Positions 53,813 to 61,674 of a stretch of DNA of 64,000 nucleotides are shown one piece after another. Numbering within the stretch: position 1 is the stretch's first letter; the number at the start of each line of letters is the position of its first letter. Source of the DNA: Mycobacterium simulans (GTDB taxonomy: Bacteria; Actinomycetota; Actinomycetes; Mycobacteriales; Mycobacteriaceae); NCBI RefSeq assembly GCF_900232995.1, contig NZ_OCVX01000003.1, positions 772,978 to 836,977 of the forward strand. The letters are read 5' to 3'. The notes under the pieces were generated by a model, which saw only the letters and a list, made by a program, of their open reading frames with translations, was not told the origin of the DNA and did no database searches. The position numbers and the translations under genes are program-made.

Positions 53813-54336
53813 CGTTGGCAGCCGACCAGCGAAAGCCTGCGCCCGCATCGCCGCCACAGGGGCCCTTGCAAAGACCCCAGGCGAACCCGAGTTCCCACGA
53901 CCCGGACCAACCGGTGGAGTTCTGGCCCACCGCCGCTATCCGATCCGCGCTGGAGGGCGGCGACATCGCCACCTGGAAACGCATTGCCGCCGCCCTGAAA
54001 CGCGACCCCTACGGGCGCACGGCGCGCCAAGTCGAGGAAGTCCTAGACGGCGCACGATATGGCATCTCCAAAGCGCTGTGGGAGGTGCTGGACCGCGCCC
54101 GCGCTCACCTAGAGGCCAACGAGCGTGCCGAGGTGGCCCGTCACGTGAGGCTTCTCCTGGATCGTTCGGGTCTCGAACAGCAGGAATTCGCCTCGCGCAT
54201 CGGCGTGACCACGCCGGACCTGGCCGCCTACCTCGATGGCAGCGTCAGCCCATCGGCTTCGCTGATGATCCGGATGCGCCGGCTCTCCGACCGGTTCGTA
54301 CGGGTAAAGAACTCGGGCACCGCCGACTCCAATTAA
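53809..54336 (+). CDS. Pro-rich protein with C-terminal XRE-like helix-turn-helix (Rv0201c homologue)
   Basis: 175 residues from GTG 53809, overlapping the mmpL11 stop (GTGA). The first 40 residues are Pro-rich. The middle part (RIAAALKRDPYGRTARQVEEVL) is helical. LLLDRSGLEQQEFASRIGVTTPDLAAYLDGSVSPSASL is an XRE-type HTH at about 118-155. It may be a DNA-binding regulator co-expressed with mmpL11; its targets are unknown. Confidence 0.82.
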   Translation: MTLAADQRKPAPASPPQGPLQRPQANPSSHDPDQPVEFWPTAAIRSALEGGDIATWKRIAAALKRDPYGRTARQVEEVLDGARYGISKALWEVLDRARAHLEANERAEVARHVRLLLDRSGLEQQEFASRIGVTTPDLAAYLDGSVSPSASLMIRMRRLSDRFVRVKNSGTADSN

Positions 54337-54343
54337 GCGTGAG

Positions 54344-55033
54344 TTAGCGCGAGCTGATCGGCGTTACGTCGAGCACCAGCCAGTCATTGCCCCGCTTGGT
54401 CAGCGTCACCCGCACTGCGGGTGCCGCCTGGCTGGTCGGCTGGCCGGGCGTGTCCTGGGTAACTCGCAGAATCACCGCGACACTGGCGGCCGCCGGCCCC
54501 AGGGCCTCGACGCCAGCTGACAGTGTGGCGGCCTGTGCGGTCACCTTCCGCTGTGCCAGGTCGGCGCTGGACTTGGCGTACTGCTCCTTGAACGCGCCCG
54601 CCCGTTCCGGCACCATCATCGCCGCGGCCTTGTCGACGAAGGCTGTCGGGGCGGTCGGAGAGAACGACGCCACCGCTTCCGCCATCCCGGTTGCAATCTG
54701 TACCACCGTTCGGGAATCCCGTTTGAAGTCTTCATCCGGTGTCGTCCACTGCAAGTACCCGGTCATCACGGCCGCCGAGACTGCGGCCGCGCACAGCACG
54801 GCAACGGCCAATCGCAGTCCGGGCGCGTCGTCGTCGGTGCCAACGGTCACCGCATCGCGGCGAAACAGCAGGAAATTGACCGCCACCGCTTCTACGATCA
54901 GCAGCACCAGCACCGAACACGTGGAAACCCACCACAGCGGCCAGCCGAGCACGACTCCGATCGCCAGCAGCGCCGCGATCGCGGCCAGTGGTGCGAGGAT
55001 GTCGAAGGCCACAAGCCGCCATGCGTTTCTCAT
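54344..55033 (-). CDS. omamB: Orphaned Mce-associated membrane protein OmamB (Rv0200 homologue)
   Basis: 229 residues, equal to Rv0200. Two N-terminal membrane helices (LAPLAAIAALLAIGVVLGWP, STCSVLVLLIVEAVAVNFLL), a short loop, a third helix (AVLCAAAVSAAVMTGYLQW), then an NTF2-like periplasmic domain. ATG 55033 overlaps the stop of the omamA homologue (ATGA). The Omam proteins stabilise Mce lipid importers, notably Mce1. Confidence 0.85.
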   Translation of the reverse strand: MRNAWRLVAFDILAPLAAIAALLAIGVVLGWPLWWVSTCSVLVLLIVEAVAVNFLLFRRDAVTVGTDDDAPGLRLAVAVLCAAAVSAAVMTGYLQWTTPDEDFKRDSRTVVQIATGMAEAVASFSPTAPTAFVDKAAAMMVPERAGAFKEQYAKSSADLAQRKVTAQAATLSAGVEALGPAAASVAVILRVTQDTPGQPTSQAAPAVRVTLTKRGNDWLVLDVTPISSR

Positions 55034-55671
55034 CGGATTGACTCCAGCTTGGAGATCATCAGCTTGCCGTCCACGCTGGAGACATCGAGTCGCAGGCTCC
55101 AGTGCACCGTCTGTGGCTTGGCGCCGGCATTTTCGGCAATCGACGTCGCCACGACCATCACCGAGTCCGTCCGGGTGGCGAACGGCGGCAGCTTCGTAAT
55201 CACCACGGGCCGAGCGGCGCCCGGCTGGGTGTCCAGGTCGTGGTGCACCGTTTCGACCGCCACCGCCTCGATCCGGCCCGTGCTGCGTGTCTGCAGCTTC
55301 TCCACCACCTGGCGGTAGGGCTGTACAGCGGCGTCGAAGTCGGTGTTGAGTTGTCCGACCGTTTCGTCGTGCAGTCGCTGCAGGCTGGCGTCGACGTTGC
55401 CGGCGTTCATGTTGATCAGCACATCGGTCCATTCGGCGGCGGTCCGGATGACCCGGGTCAGATAAGCGCGCTCGCCTGCGTCGTCACGATGCCCCTGCCA
55501 GATCAGTACCCCAAGCACGACCGCGACCACCGACACCACACCGAGAACGGTCGAGGCGATGCCGTAACTGGAGAACATCGCCCCGTCCGACGATTCGGGC
55601 ACCGACGTATCCGGCTCCGCCTTATCGGACTCCTCGGCCGGCCCTAACGAGGGCTCTGGATCGTCTGACAT
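55030..55671 (-). CDS. omamA: Orphaned Mce-associated membrane protein OmamA (Rv0199 homologue)
   Basis: 213 residues from ATG 55671. The acidic cytoplasmic N-terminus (MSDDPEPSLGPAEESDKAEP) is followed by one membrane helix (GIASTVLGVVSVVAVVLGVLIW) and a periplasmic NTF2-like Mam domain (EWTDVLINMNAGNVDASLQRL). OmamA of M. tuberculosis is needed for stable Mce1 and cholesterol uptake. The unit is divergent from zmp1. Confidence 0.87.
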   Translation of the reverse strand: MSDDPEPSLGPAEESDKAEPDTSVPESSDGAMFSSYGIASTVLGVVSVVAVVLGVLIWQGHRDDAGERAYLTRVIRTAAEWTDVLINMNAGNVDASLQRLHDETVGQLNTDFDAAVQPYRQVVEKLQTRSTGRIEAVAVETVHHDLDTQPGAARPVVITKLPPFATRTDSVMVVATSIAENAGAKPQTVHWSLRLDVSSVDGKLMISKLESIR

Positions 55672-55713
55672 GGCCCGATCGTCGCACCCGAAACGAGATG
55701 GAAGGATGGCGGG

Positions 55714-57711
55714 GTGACGTATGCGGCCATTCACTCGGGCATCGACCTGAGCCATGTCGACGCCGGCGCCCGGCCTCAAGACGACCTCTACGGTCATGTC
55801 AACGGTCGCTGGCTCAGCGAATACGAGATACCTGCAGATCGCGCCATCGACGGCGCCTTCCGTGCCCTGTTCGACCGTGCCGAAGAGCAGGTGCGAGAGC
55901 TCATCGCTGAAGCTAGCCGGGCCAGCGATGCCTCAGACTCCGCGCTAGGCACCGACGAACAGCGCATCGGCGACCTCTACGCCAGCTTCCTCGACGAGGA
56001 AGCCGTCGAGCGCGCGGGCGTGCAACCGCTGCTCGACGAACTGGCCACGATCGACGCCGCCGCCGACCACGATGCACTGGCGGTTGCCATCGGCGCCCTG
56101 CAACGAACCGGAATGGGCGGCGGCATCGCACTATACGTCGATACCGACGCCAAGGACTCGACGCGCTACCTGGTGCACTTCTCTCAGTCCGGCATCGGGT
56201 TGCCGGACGAGTCCTACTTCCGCGACGAGCAGCACGCCGACATACTGGCCGACTACCCTCGGCACATCGCCCGGATGTTCAGCCTCGTATACGGGGGCGA
56301 AAGCGAAGACCACGCCGGAACAGCTGCCCGCATCGTTGCGCTAGAGTCTAAACTCGCTGCGGCGCACTGGGATGTGGTCAAGCGCCGCGACGCCGAGCTC
56401 ACCTACAACCTGCGCACCTTCGCGGATTTGCAAACCGAAGGGGCGGGCTTCGACTGGGCCGGTTGGGTGACGGCACTGGGCAGCGCTCCGGAAGATGTCT
56501 CCGAACTGATTGTGCGCCAACCTGATTACCTCACCGCTTTCGCCCAGTTGTGGACCGGCGAAGATCTCGAAGACTGGAAGCGCTGGGCCCGTTGGCGGTT
56601 GATCCGCGTCCGCGCCCCCTGGCTGACCCGCGAGCTCGTCGCAGCGGATTTCGACTTCTACGGCCGCAGGTTGACCGGCGCCGAGCAGATCCGTGACCGC
56701 TGGAAGCGGGCGGTGGCGCTGGTGGAGGGCCTGATGGGCGACGCCGTCGGAAAGCTTTATGTGCAACGGCATTTCCCGCCGGGAGCCAAGGCTCGCATCG
56801 ACGCCCTGGTACACAACCTGCAAGAGGCGTACCGGATCAGCATCAGCGAACTTGACTGGATGACACCACAGACCCGGGAACGCGCGCTGGCCAAGCTGGC
56901 CAAGTTCACCGCGAAGGTTGGCTATCCAGCCAAGTGGCGGGACTACTCGAAGTTGGTGATCGACCGCGACGACCTCTACGGCAACTACCAGCGCGGCCAC
57001 GCGGTAAACCACGACCGCGAGCTCGCCAAGCTCGGTGGCCCGGTGGACCGGGACGAGTGGTTCATGACCCCGCAGACCGTGAACGCCTACTACAACCCCG
57101 GTATGAACGAAATCGTCTTTCCCGCAGCGATTTTGCAGCCTCCATTCTTCGACGCCGAGGCCGACGACGCCGCCAACTACGGCGGCATCGGTGCGGTGAT
57201 CGGACACGAAATCGGGCACGGCTTCGACGACCAGGGCGCCAAGTACGACGGCGACGGCAACCTGGTCGACTGGTGGACCGACGACGACCGCACCGAGTTC
57301 GGCGCCCGCACCAAGGCGCTGATCGAGCAGTACGAGGCGTACACGCCCCGGGCTCTCGACAAGAGCCACCACGTGAATGGCGCGTTCACCGTCGGCGAAA
57401 ACATCGGCGACCTGGGTGGGTTATCCATAGCGTTGCTGGCCTACCAGCTGTCGCTGAACGGTGAGCCGGCTCCGGTGATCGACGGCCTCACCGGCGTGCA
57501 GCGCGTCTTCTTCGGCTGGGCACAGGTGTGGCGGTCCAAATCGCGTGATGCTGAGGCGATCCGGCGGCTCGCAGTGGATCCGCACTCCCCGCCGGAGTTC
57601 CGCTGCAACGGCGTCATCCGTAACGTCGACGCGTTTTACGAGGCCTTCGACGTCGCCGAGAATGACGCGCTGTTCCTGGAGCCCCAACGCCGCGTCCGCA
57701 TCTGGAACTAA
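55714..57711 (+). CDS. zmp1: Zinc metalloprotease Zmp1, M13 (neprilysin) family (Rv0198c homologue)
   Basis: 665 residues from GTG 55714 (VTYAAIHSGIDLSH). The zinc-binding HEIGH gives His498, Glu499 and His502, and the third ligand Glu562 lies in GENIGDLGG. NAYYNPGMNEIVFPAAILQPPFF is the substrate-binding region. There is no signal peptide, as in M. tuberculosis, where the enzyme is exported and linked to inflammasome control. A stem-loop follows the stop. Confidence 0.94.
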   Translation: MTYAAIHSGIDLSHVDAGARPQDDLYGHVNGRWLSEYEIPADRAIDGAFRALFDRAEEQVRELIAEASRASDASDSALGTDEQRIGDLYASFLDEEAVERAGVQPLLDELATIDAAADHDALAVAIGALQRTGMGGGIALYVDTDAKDSTRYLVHFSQSGIGLPDESYFRDEQHADILADYPRHIARMFSLVYGGESEDHAGTAARIVALESKLAAAHWDVVKRRDAELTYNLRTFADLQTEGAGFDWAGWVTALGSAPEDVSELIVRQPDYLTAFAQLWTGEDLEDWKRWARWRLIRVRAPWLTRELVAADFDFYGRRLTGAEQIRDRWKRAVALVEGLMGDAVGKLYVQRHFPPGAKARIDALVHNLQEAYRISISELDWMTPQTRERALAKLAKFTAKVGYPAKWRDYSKLVIDRDDLYGNYQRGHAVNHDRELAKLGGPVDRDEWFMTPQTVNAYYNPGMNEIVFPAAILQPPFFDAEADDAANYGGIGAVIGHEIGHGFDDQGAKYDGDGNLVDWWTDDDRTEFGARTKALIEQYEAYTPRALDKSHHVNGAFTVGENIGDLGGLSIALLAYQLSLNGEPAPVIDGLTGVQRVFFGWAQVWRSKSRDAEAIRRLAVDPHSPPEFRCNGVIRNVDAFYEAFDVAENDALFLEPQRRVRIWN

Positions 57712-57717
57712 TCTCCG

Positions 57718-57775
57718 CGAGCAGACACAGAATCGCGTAAATCCACCCCTACGCGTGCGATTCTGCGTCTGCTCG
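57718..57775. terminator. Large inverted repeat between convergent zmp1 and oxidoreductase genes
   Basis: CGAGCAGACACAGAATCGC (57718-57736) pairs with GCGATTCTGCGTCTGCTCG (57757-57775), one mismatch in 19 bases, loop of 20. The right arm is inside the last codons of the oxidoreductase gene. A strong bidirectional hairpin without a U tract, of a type common at convergent mycobacterial gene ends. Confidence 0.7.
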
Positions 57776-59998
57776 GCACAGTTCGATGCGCGCTGGCACG
57801 TGTTTGTGCCAGGGCGTGCCGGCGTACCGGTCGCGCCATTCGGTAGAAGTGAGCGCATTCGGCGCGACGCCCGGAACGACGGTGCGTCCATCAGCGTCGA
57901 CGTAGTCGAGCCCAAAGCCATTGGGCAGGGCGGCATGTCCGGGCAGCATCGCCTCGTTGATCTCGACGGTTGCCTCCGCAGTGCCGGCCGCGGTGGTGAC
58001 GCGGGCCCGGCCTCCGTCGACAAGCCCAAGGGCTTGGGCGTCTTCGACGCTGACGCGTAGCGCCCCGTCCGCGTCACGTTTACGCCAGGACGGGTCGCGG
58101 AAGATGTCGTTGGCGGTGTAGGCGCGGCGTTCGCCCACAGATAGCACGATCGGCAATTCGGCAGTGGTCAGCCGAGCCGGCGTCCGGGTCAACGACCTTA
58201 TCTCGTCCAGCATTTCAGGGATTTCGAGCGCAATCTTGTGATCGTCGTGGCTGATCAACGCGAAATCGTCCTCGTAGTTGTGCGCGGTAAAGGTGACCCC
58301 CGACGGGCTGTCGAGGATCGCGTCGAACAGCGCGTTGCCGTCCGCGTGGCCGGCACGTCGAACGGCCTCGGGATACGTCATCGCCACCTTCTGGGCGAGA
58401 CCCCACAACGCCGCCGCCCCGGCTAGCCCGTCCGGCAGCGTCGGCCCCAGCGTTTCGTAAAGCACATACGGAAGTAGTTTCGCCACAGTGGGATTGGTCG
58501 CCATCGCGGTAAGGAACGCCTCGGTGTAGGCCTGGCGTCCTCGCTGAGCCGCTTCGCGCAGCGGCCGCAGATCCGCTTCGTCCACCACGCCAAGCGCCCG
58601 AACCAACCGGGCCCAGATCTCCGGCTCGGGCAGCGTTCCGGGTAGCGGCTCGAGCAGCGGCCTTCGCAACTGGAAGCCGTTGTGCGGGAACTCGAAATTG
58701 AAGAACGTGGCTTCCGGCTTCTCGAACTGGGAGGCCGCGGGCAGCACGTAGTGCGCGAGTCGAGCGGTCTCGGTCATAGCGACATCGACTACAATCATCA
58801 GTTCCAGCGCCTGGAAAGCCTTGCGGCACGCGGTCGAATCGGCCAGCGAGTGGGCCGGATTGCCGCTTTCAACGATCATAGCGCGGAACCGGTCCGGGTG
58901 GTCGGTCAGGATTTCTTCGGGAACGGCATTGGCAGGGATCAGCCCGGCGATGATGGGCGCTCCGGTCACGGGGGTGCGGCCAGAGACCTTGCTGAACAGC
59001 GGAGCGAAGGACGAATGCAGGTGCTGGCCGCCCTTTTTCGCAAAATTTCCGGTGAAAATCCACAGCAGCTTGTTGAGATAGGAGCACAGTGTGCTGTTGG
59101 GACCCTGCTGAATGCCGAGGTCTTCGAACACCGCAACGCTGGCCGCGCTGCCGATGCGGCGTGCGGCGGCACGCAACAGCTCTTCATCAACCCCGCAGTG
59201 CTCGGCGAAGTCAGGTATCGGGACTTCACGTAAGACAGCGCGCACGGTGTCGGCGCCGTGCACATGGTCGGCAAGAAATGCTTCGTCGCACAGGTTTTCC
59301 TGAACCAGCACAGCGGCAAGCGCCGTCAGACACCAGGCGTCGGTGCCGGGTCGCACCCGAAGGTGGAAGCCGGCCATCTTCGCGGTGTCGGTAACGACGG
59401 GATCGATCACGATCATCGACCGGGCCGGGTCTTTGGCAATCTCGTTGAGTACCACCCTCGCTCGTGGGAAGCTCTGCGACATCCACGGGTTCTTTCCGAC
59501 GAACCCCGACACTTCCGCGTGCTCGAATTCGCCCCGGGTGTGACCACCATATAGTTGACCGTCGACCCAAGCCTCGCCAGTTTTCTCTTGCGCCAACGCG
59601 TTTGAGCGGTAGCGCGAACCTAGGGCCTTCAGGAATGCGCCACTATAGGCCCCGCCAAGATGATTGCCCTGACCTCCGCCGCCGTAGTAGAAGATCTTGT
59701 CACCGCCGTATGTATCGCGGATTCGCTTGAATCCTTCGGCAATCTCGACAATCGCAGTGTCCCAGTCGATCTCCTCGTAGGTTCCATCGGGACGGCGGCG
59801 CATCGGCGACGTCAGGCGAGCACGGTTGTTCTGGTAGTGGTCCAGACGCAGCGCCTTGTTGCAGGTGTAACCCCGCGACCCCGGATGCTCCTTGTCACCC
59901 CTGATTCGAGCGAGTTTGCGATCTTCGACTTGCACGACGATGCCGCAATTGCATTCGCACAGAATGCAGGCAGTGTGCTGCCAATCAGTGGTGGTCAT
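57749..59998 (-). CDS. Molybdopterin oxidoreductase, FDH/nitrate-reductase-type (Rv0197 homologue)
   Basis: 749 residues from ATG 59998. The N-terminal [4Fe-4S] motif is Cys11, Cys14, Cys18 and Cys46 (CILCECNC, GYTCNKAL), followed by the MGD-binding Molybdopterin and Molydop_binding domains (FYYGGGGQGNHLGGAYSGAFLKALG, VVDVAMTETARLAHYVLPAASQFEKPEATFFNF). Electron acceptor and substrate unknown; possibly a formate dehydrogenase-like or other Mo/W-bis-MGD enzyme. It overlaps the 3' end of the upstream TetR gene by 14 bases, so both are co-transcribed. Confidence 0.88.
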   Translation of the reverse strand: MTTTDWQHTACILCECNCGIVVQVEDRKLARIRGDKEHPGSRGYTCNKALRLDHYQNNRARLTSPMRRRPDGTYEEIDWDTAIVEIAEGFKRIRDTYGGDKIFYYGGGGQGNHLGGAYSGAFLKALGSRYRSNALAQEKTGEAWVDGQLYGGHTRGEFEHAEVSGFVGKNPWMSQSFPRARVVLNEIAKDPARSMIVIDPVVTDTAKMAGFHLRVRPGTDAWCLTALAAVLVQENLCDEAFLADHVHGADTVRAVLREVPIPDFAEHCGVDEELLRAAARRIGSAASVAVFEDLGIQQGPNSTLCSYLNKLLWIFTGNFAKKGGQHLHSSFAPLFSKVSGRTPVTGAPIIAGLIPANAVPEEILTDHPDRFRAMIVESGNPAHSLADSTACRKAFQALELMIVVDVAMTETARLAHYVLPAASQFEKPEATFFNFEFPHNGFQLRRPLLEPLPGTLPEPEIWARLVRALGVVDEADLRPLREAAQRGRQAYTEAFLTAMATNPTVAKLLPYVLYETLGPTLPDGLAGAAALWGLAQKVAMTYPEAVRRAGHADGNALFDAILDSPSGVTFTAHNYEDDFALISHDDHKIALEIPEMLDEIRSLTRTPARLTTAELPIVLSVGERRAYTANDIFRDPSWRKRDADGALRVSVEDAQALGLVDGGRARVTTAAGTAEATVEINEAMLPGHAALPNGFGLDYVDADGRTVVPGVAPNALTSTEWRDRYAGTPWHKHVPARIELCRADAESHA

Positions 59999-60581
59999 CG
60001 CGGGTTCCTTCCGGCAGCTCGGCCAGCAGCAGGTTGTGCAGCTGGCGATGAACGAGATCAAGTGGCTTCAGGTCGCGCTGCACACGGGCCAGCAACAGCG
60101 CGCCCTCAAGCGCCGAGGTAACCAAGGCCGCTAATTCTTTCGCCCGCTCCGACGGTATGCCGTCGGCAATGAAGCGCTGCGCGATCAGGTCGCACCAACG
60201 GTCGAACACGGCGGCCGCGCGCTCGATCACCGGCGTCATCCGCTCCCGATCGGCCGCCTCCCCCGCTTCGACCGAGACCGCGGCGATGGGGCAGCCCGCG
60301 CGGAAGTCACTGCCAAGCAGTTGCTGGCGATATTTGTCGACCAACGTGTCCAACAACTCGACGCCCGGCTGGGTGTCGTTGATGATCGCGGCGACATGCT
60401 CGCCGGCGTAGTCGACCGCCTCGCAGAGCAGCTGGGTACGCCCACCCGGGAAATAGTGGTAGGCCGAACCACGCGGCGCCCCGCTGTGCTGCAGAACGTC
60501 CGAGATAGCGGTGGCGTGAGCACCCCGTTCCCTGATCAACAGGGCAGCAGAGACCACCATCCGCTCACGTGGGCTCCGCAT
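59985..60581 (-). CDS. TetR-family regulator (Rv0196 homologue)
   Basis: 198 residues from ATG 60581; ATG 60599 would add MYSIIH but lies in the palindrome. The HTH is VVSAALLIRERGAHATAISDVLQHSGAPRGSAYHYFPGGR, and SDFRAGCPIAAVSVEAG marks the LmrA/YxaF subgroup. It leads the operon with the Mo-oxidoreductase, so that enzyme is its likely target. Autoregulation is suggested by the palindrome at its start. Confidence 0.87.
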   Translation of the reverse strand: MRSPRERMVVSAALLIRERGAHATAISDVLQHSGAPRGSAYHYFPGGRTQLLCEAVDYAGEHVAAIINDTQPGVELLDTLVDKYRQQLLGSDFRAGCPIAAVSVEAGEAADRERMTPVIERAAAVFDRWCDLIAQRFIADGIPSERAKELAALVTSALEGALLLARVQRDLKPLDLVHRQLHNLLLAELPEGTRDDHH

Positions 60582-60600
60582 ATGTATGATGCTATACATA
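60581..60600. promoter_or_regulatory. Palindrome TATGTAT-N6-ATACATA at the TetR gene start
   Basis: A perfect 7+7 inverted repeat with 6-base spacer ends at the ATG of the Rv0196-type TetR gene. Position over the start or promoter suits self-repression of this TetR/oxidoreductase operon. The shape is similar to the 6+6 repeat before the TetR paralogue at 13122. Confidence 0.55.
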
Positions 60601-60652
60601 ATCGCCGGGTAGGGATAGACCCAAAACGACAGGTGGCGGTGTGGACTGGAAC

Positions 60653-61294
60653 TTAGATGATGCCGGCACGCACGGCATAGGCGATGGCGTGCGTGCGGTT
60701 GCGCAGCTTCAGCCGCGTCACGACGTCGTGAACGATGTTCTTGATCGTGCGCTCTGAGTAGTTGAGTTTCATCGCCACTTCGCACGTGCTCAGGCCGTCC
60801 GAAAGCAGACGCAAGACCTCCACCGCACGCTCGGCGAGACAGGCGGTATCCCCCGCGGCGGGTTGGGCCGTCCCAATCGATCTGAGGCGGCCGACCAGAT
60901 CACGCTGGACACGTTCTGGAAGTCGGAGGCGGCCTTCCGCGGACAACCGGATTGTCTCGACGATGCTGTCGAACGTGGTCTGCCCGCGATCCAACAAACC
61001 CGTCAGCTCCAGGTCGATCATTCGGAAGACCTGTTCCGCGGAGAATTCGTCAGCGACGACGACCAGTTTGGGCGGATTGCCCGGGATAACCCGCTGGACG
61101 TCGTCGATTTTGGACAACAACTTTTCGGTGATCGTGGTGGCCAACACCAGTAGCACGGTGGCCTCGCATCCGGCCGACCAACTGCGCACATCGAGCTCTC
61201 GGTAATTCGAGAATCGGGCCAAAGCGCCCTCTTCGGTCAGTGGGTCGCTCGCCAGTAGGGCGACTGGGGTGACTGTCATAGGCGCCATTGGCAT
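60653..61294 (-). CDS. LuxR-family response-type regulator (Rv0195 homologue)
   Basis: 213 residues from ATG 61294; ATG 61288 gives 211, the length recalled for Rv0195. The longer frame up to 61582 has no support. The N-terminal 120 residues resemble a receiver domain (ALLASDPLTEEGALARF, LVVVADEFSAEQVF) with a weak phospho-acceptor pattern. The C-terminal HTH reads LRLLSDGLSTCEVAMKLNYSERTIKNIVHDVVTRLKL. It lies next to the TetR gene and an ABC exporter and might regulate either. Confidence 0.83.
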   Translation of the reverse strand: MPMAPMTVTPVALLASDPLTEEGALARFSNYRELDVRSWSAGCEATVLLVLATTITEKLLSKIDDVQRVIPGNPPKLVVVADEFSAEQVFRMIDLELTGLLDRGQTTFDSIVETIRLSAEGRLRLPERVQRDLVGRLRSIGTAQPAAGDTACLAERAVEVLRLLSDGLSTCEVAMKLNYSERTIKNIVHDVVTRLKLRNRTHAIAYAVRAGII

Positions 61295-61674
61295 CCGGTC
61301 CGGACACAAGGTGAACTCCGCGCCGGACTGCGCCCCCCTGGGCCGCACCGCGTGCGCCAACTCGGTCTTCATCGTGGCGTGCCTGCCGGGCACTAGCCGC
61401 TCGACGGAATGGTTCGAGGACAGGTAGCTCCCGACGGTGTGACCGTCGTTCCATCTGCTCACGTGTCTGCCCTCGTCACGCGTCTGATCACTGGATTTGC
61501 ACTGCGGCCCGCTCCTGACCACGAGCCACCCTACCGCCGCGAACTGGTGCCCGAGAGCTATCTGTACAGACTTTTGACACATGTCAACTAGTTGTGGGAC
61601 ATCCGTGTCCCCCGGATTGCGGACATCCCGTATCCCCCGATTGGCCGCGCTGTCCCGTCAGCACTGCCGCGTCT
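61295..61674. other. Intergenic region between LuxR gene and ABC exporter
   Basis: 380 bases. The minus-strand frame of the LuxR gene continues open through part of it, with a low-complexity unconserved reading, so it is treated as a 5' region. At about 61596-61641 the words GTCCCCCGATTGGC-like and GACATCC-like occur twice (ACATCCGTGTCCCCCGG, ACATCCCGTATCCCCCGA), a short direct repeat of about 17 bases spaced about 29 bases. No gene supported. Confidence 0.4.

Noticed and set aside
56341..57372. 343-residue minus-strand frame opposite zmp1
   Set aside because: Antisense to a protease with intact HEIGH; Val/Gly-rich shadow.
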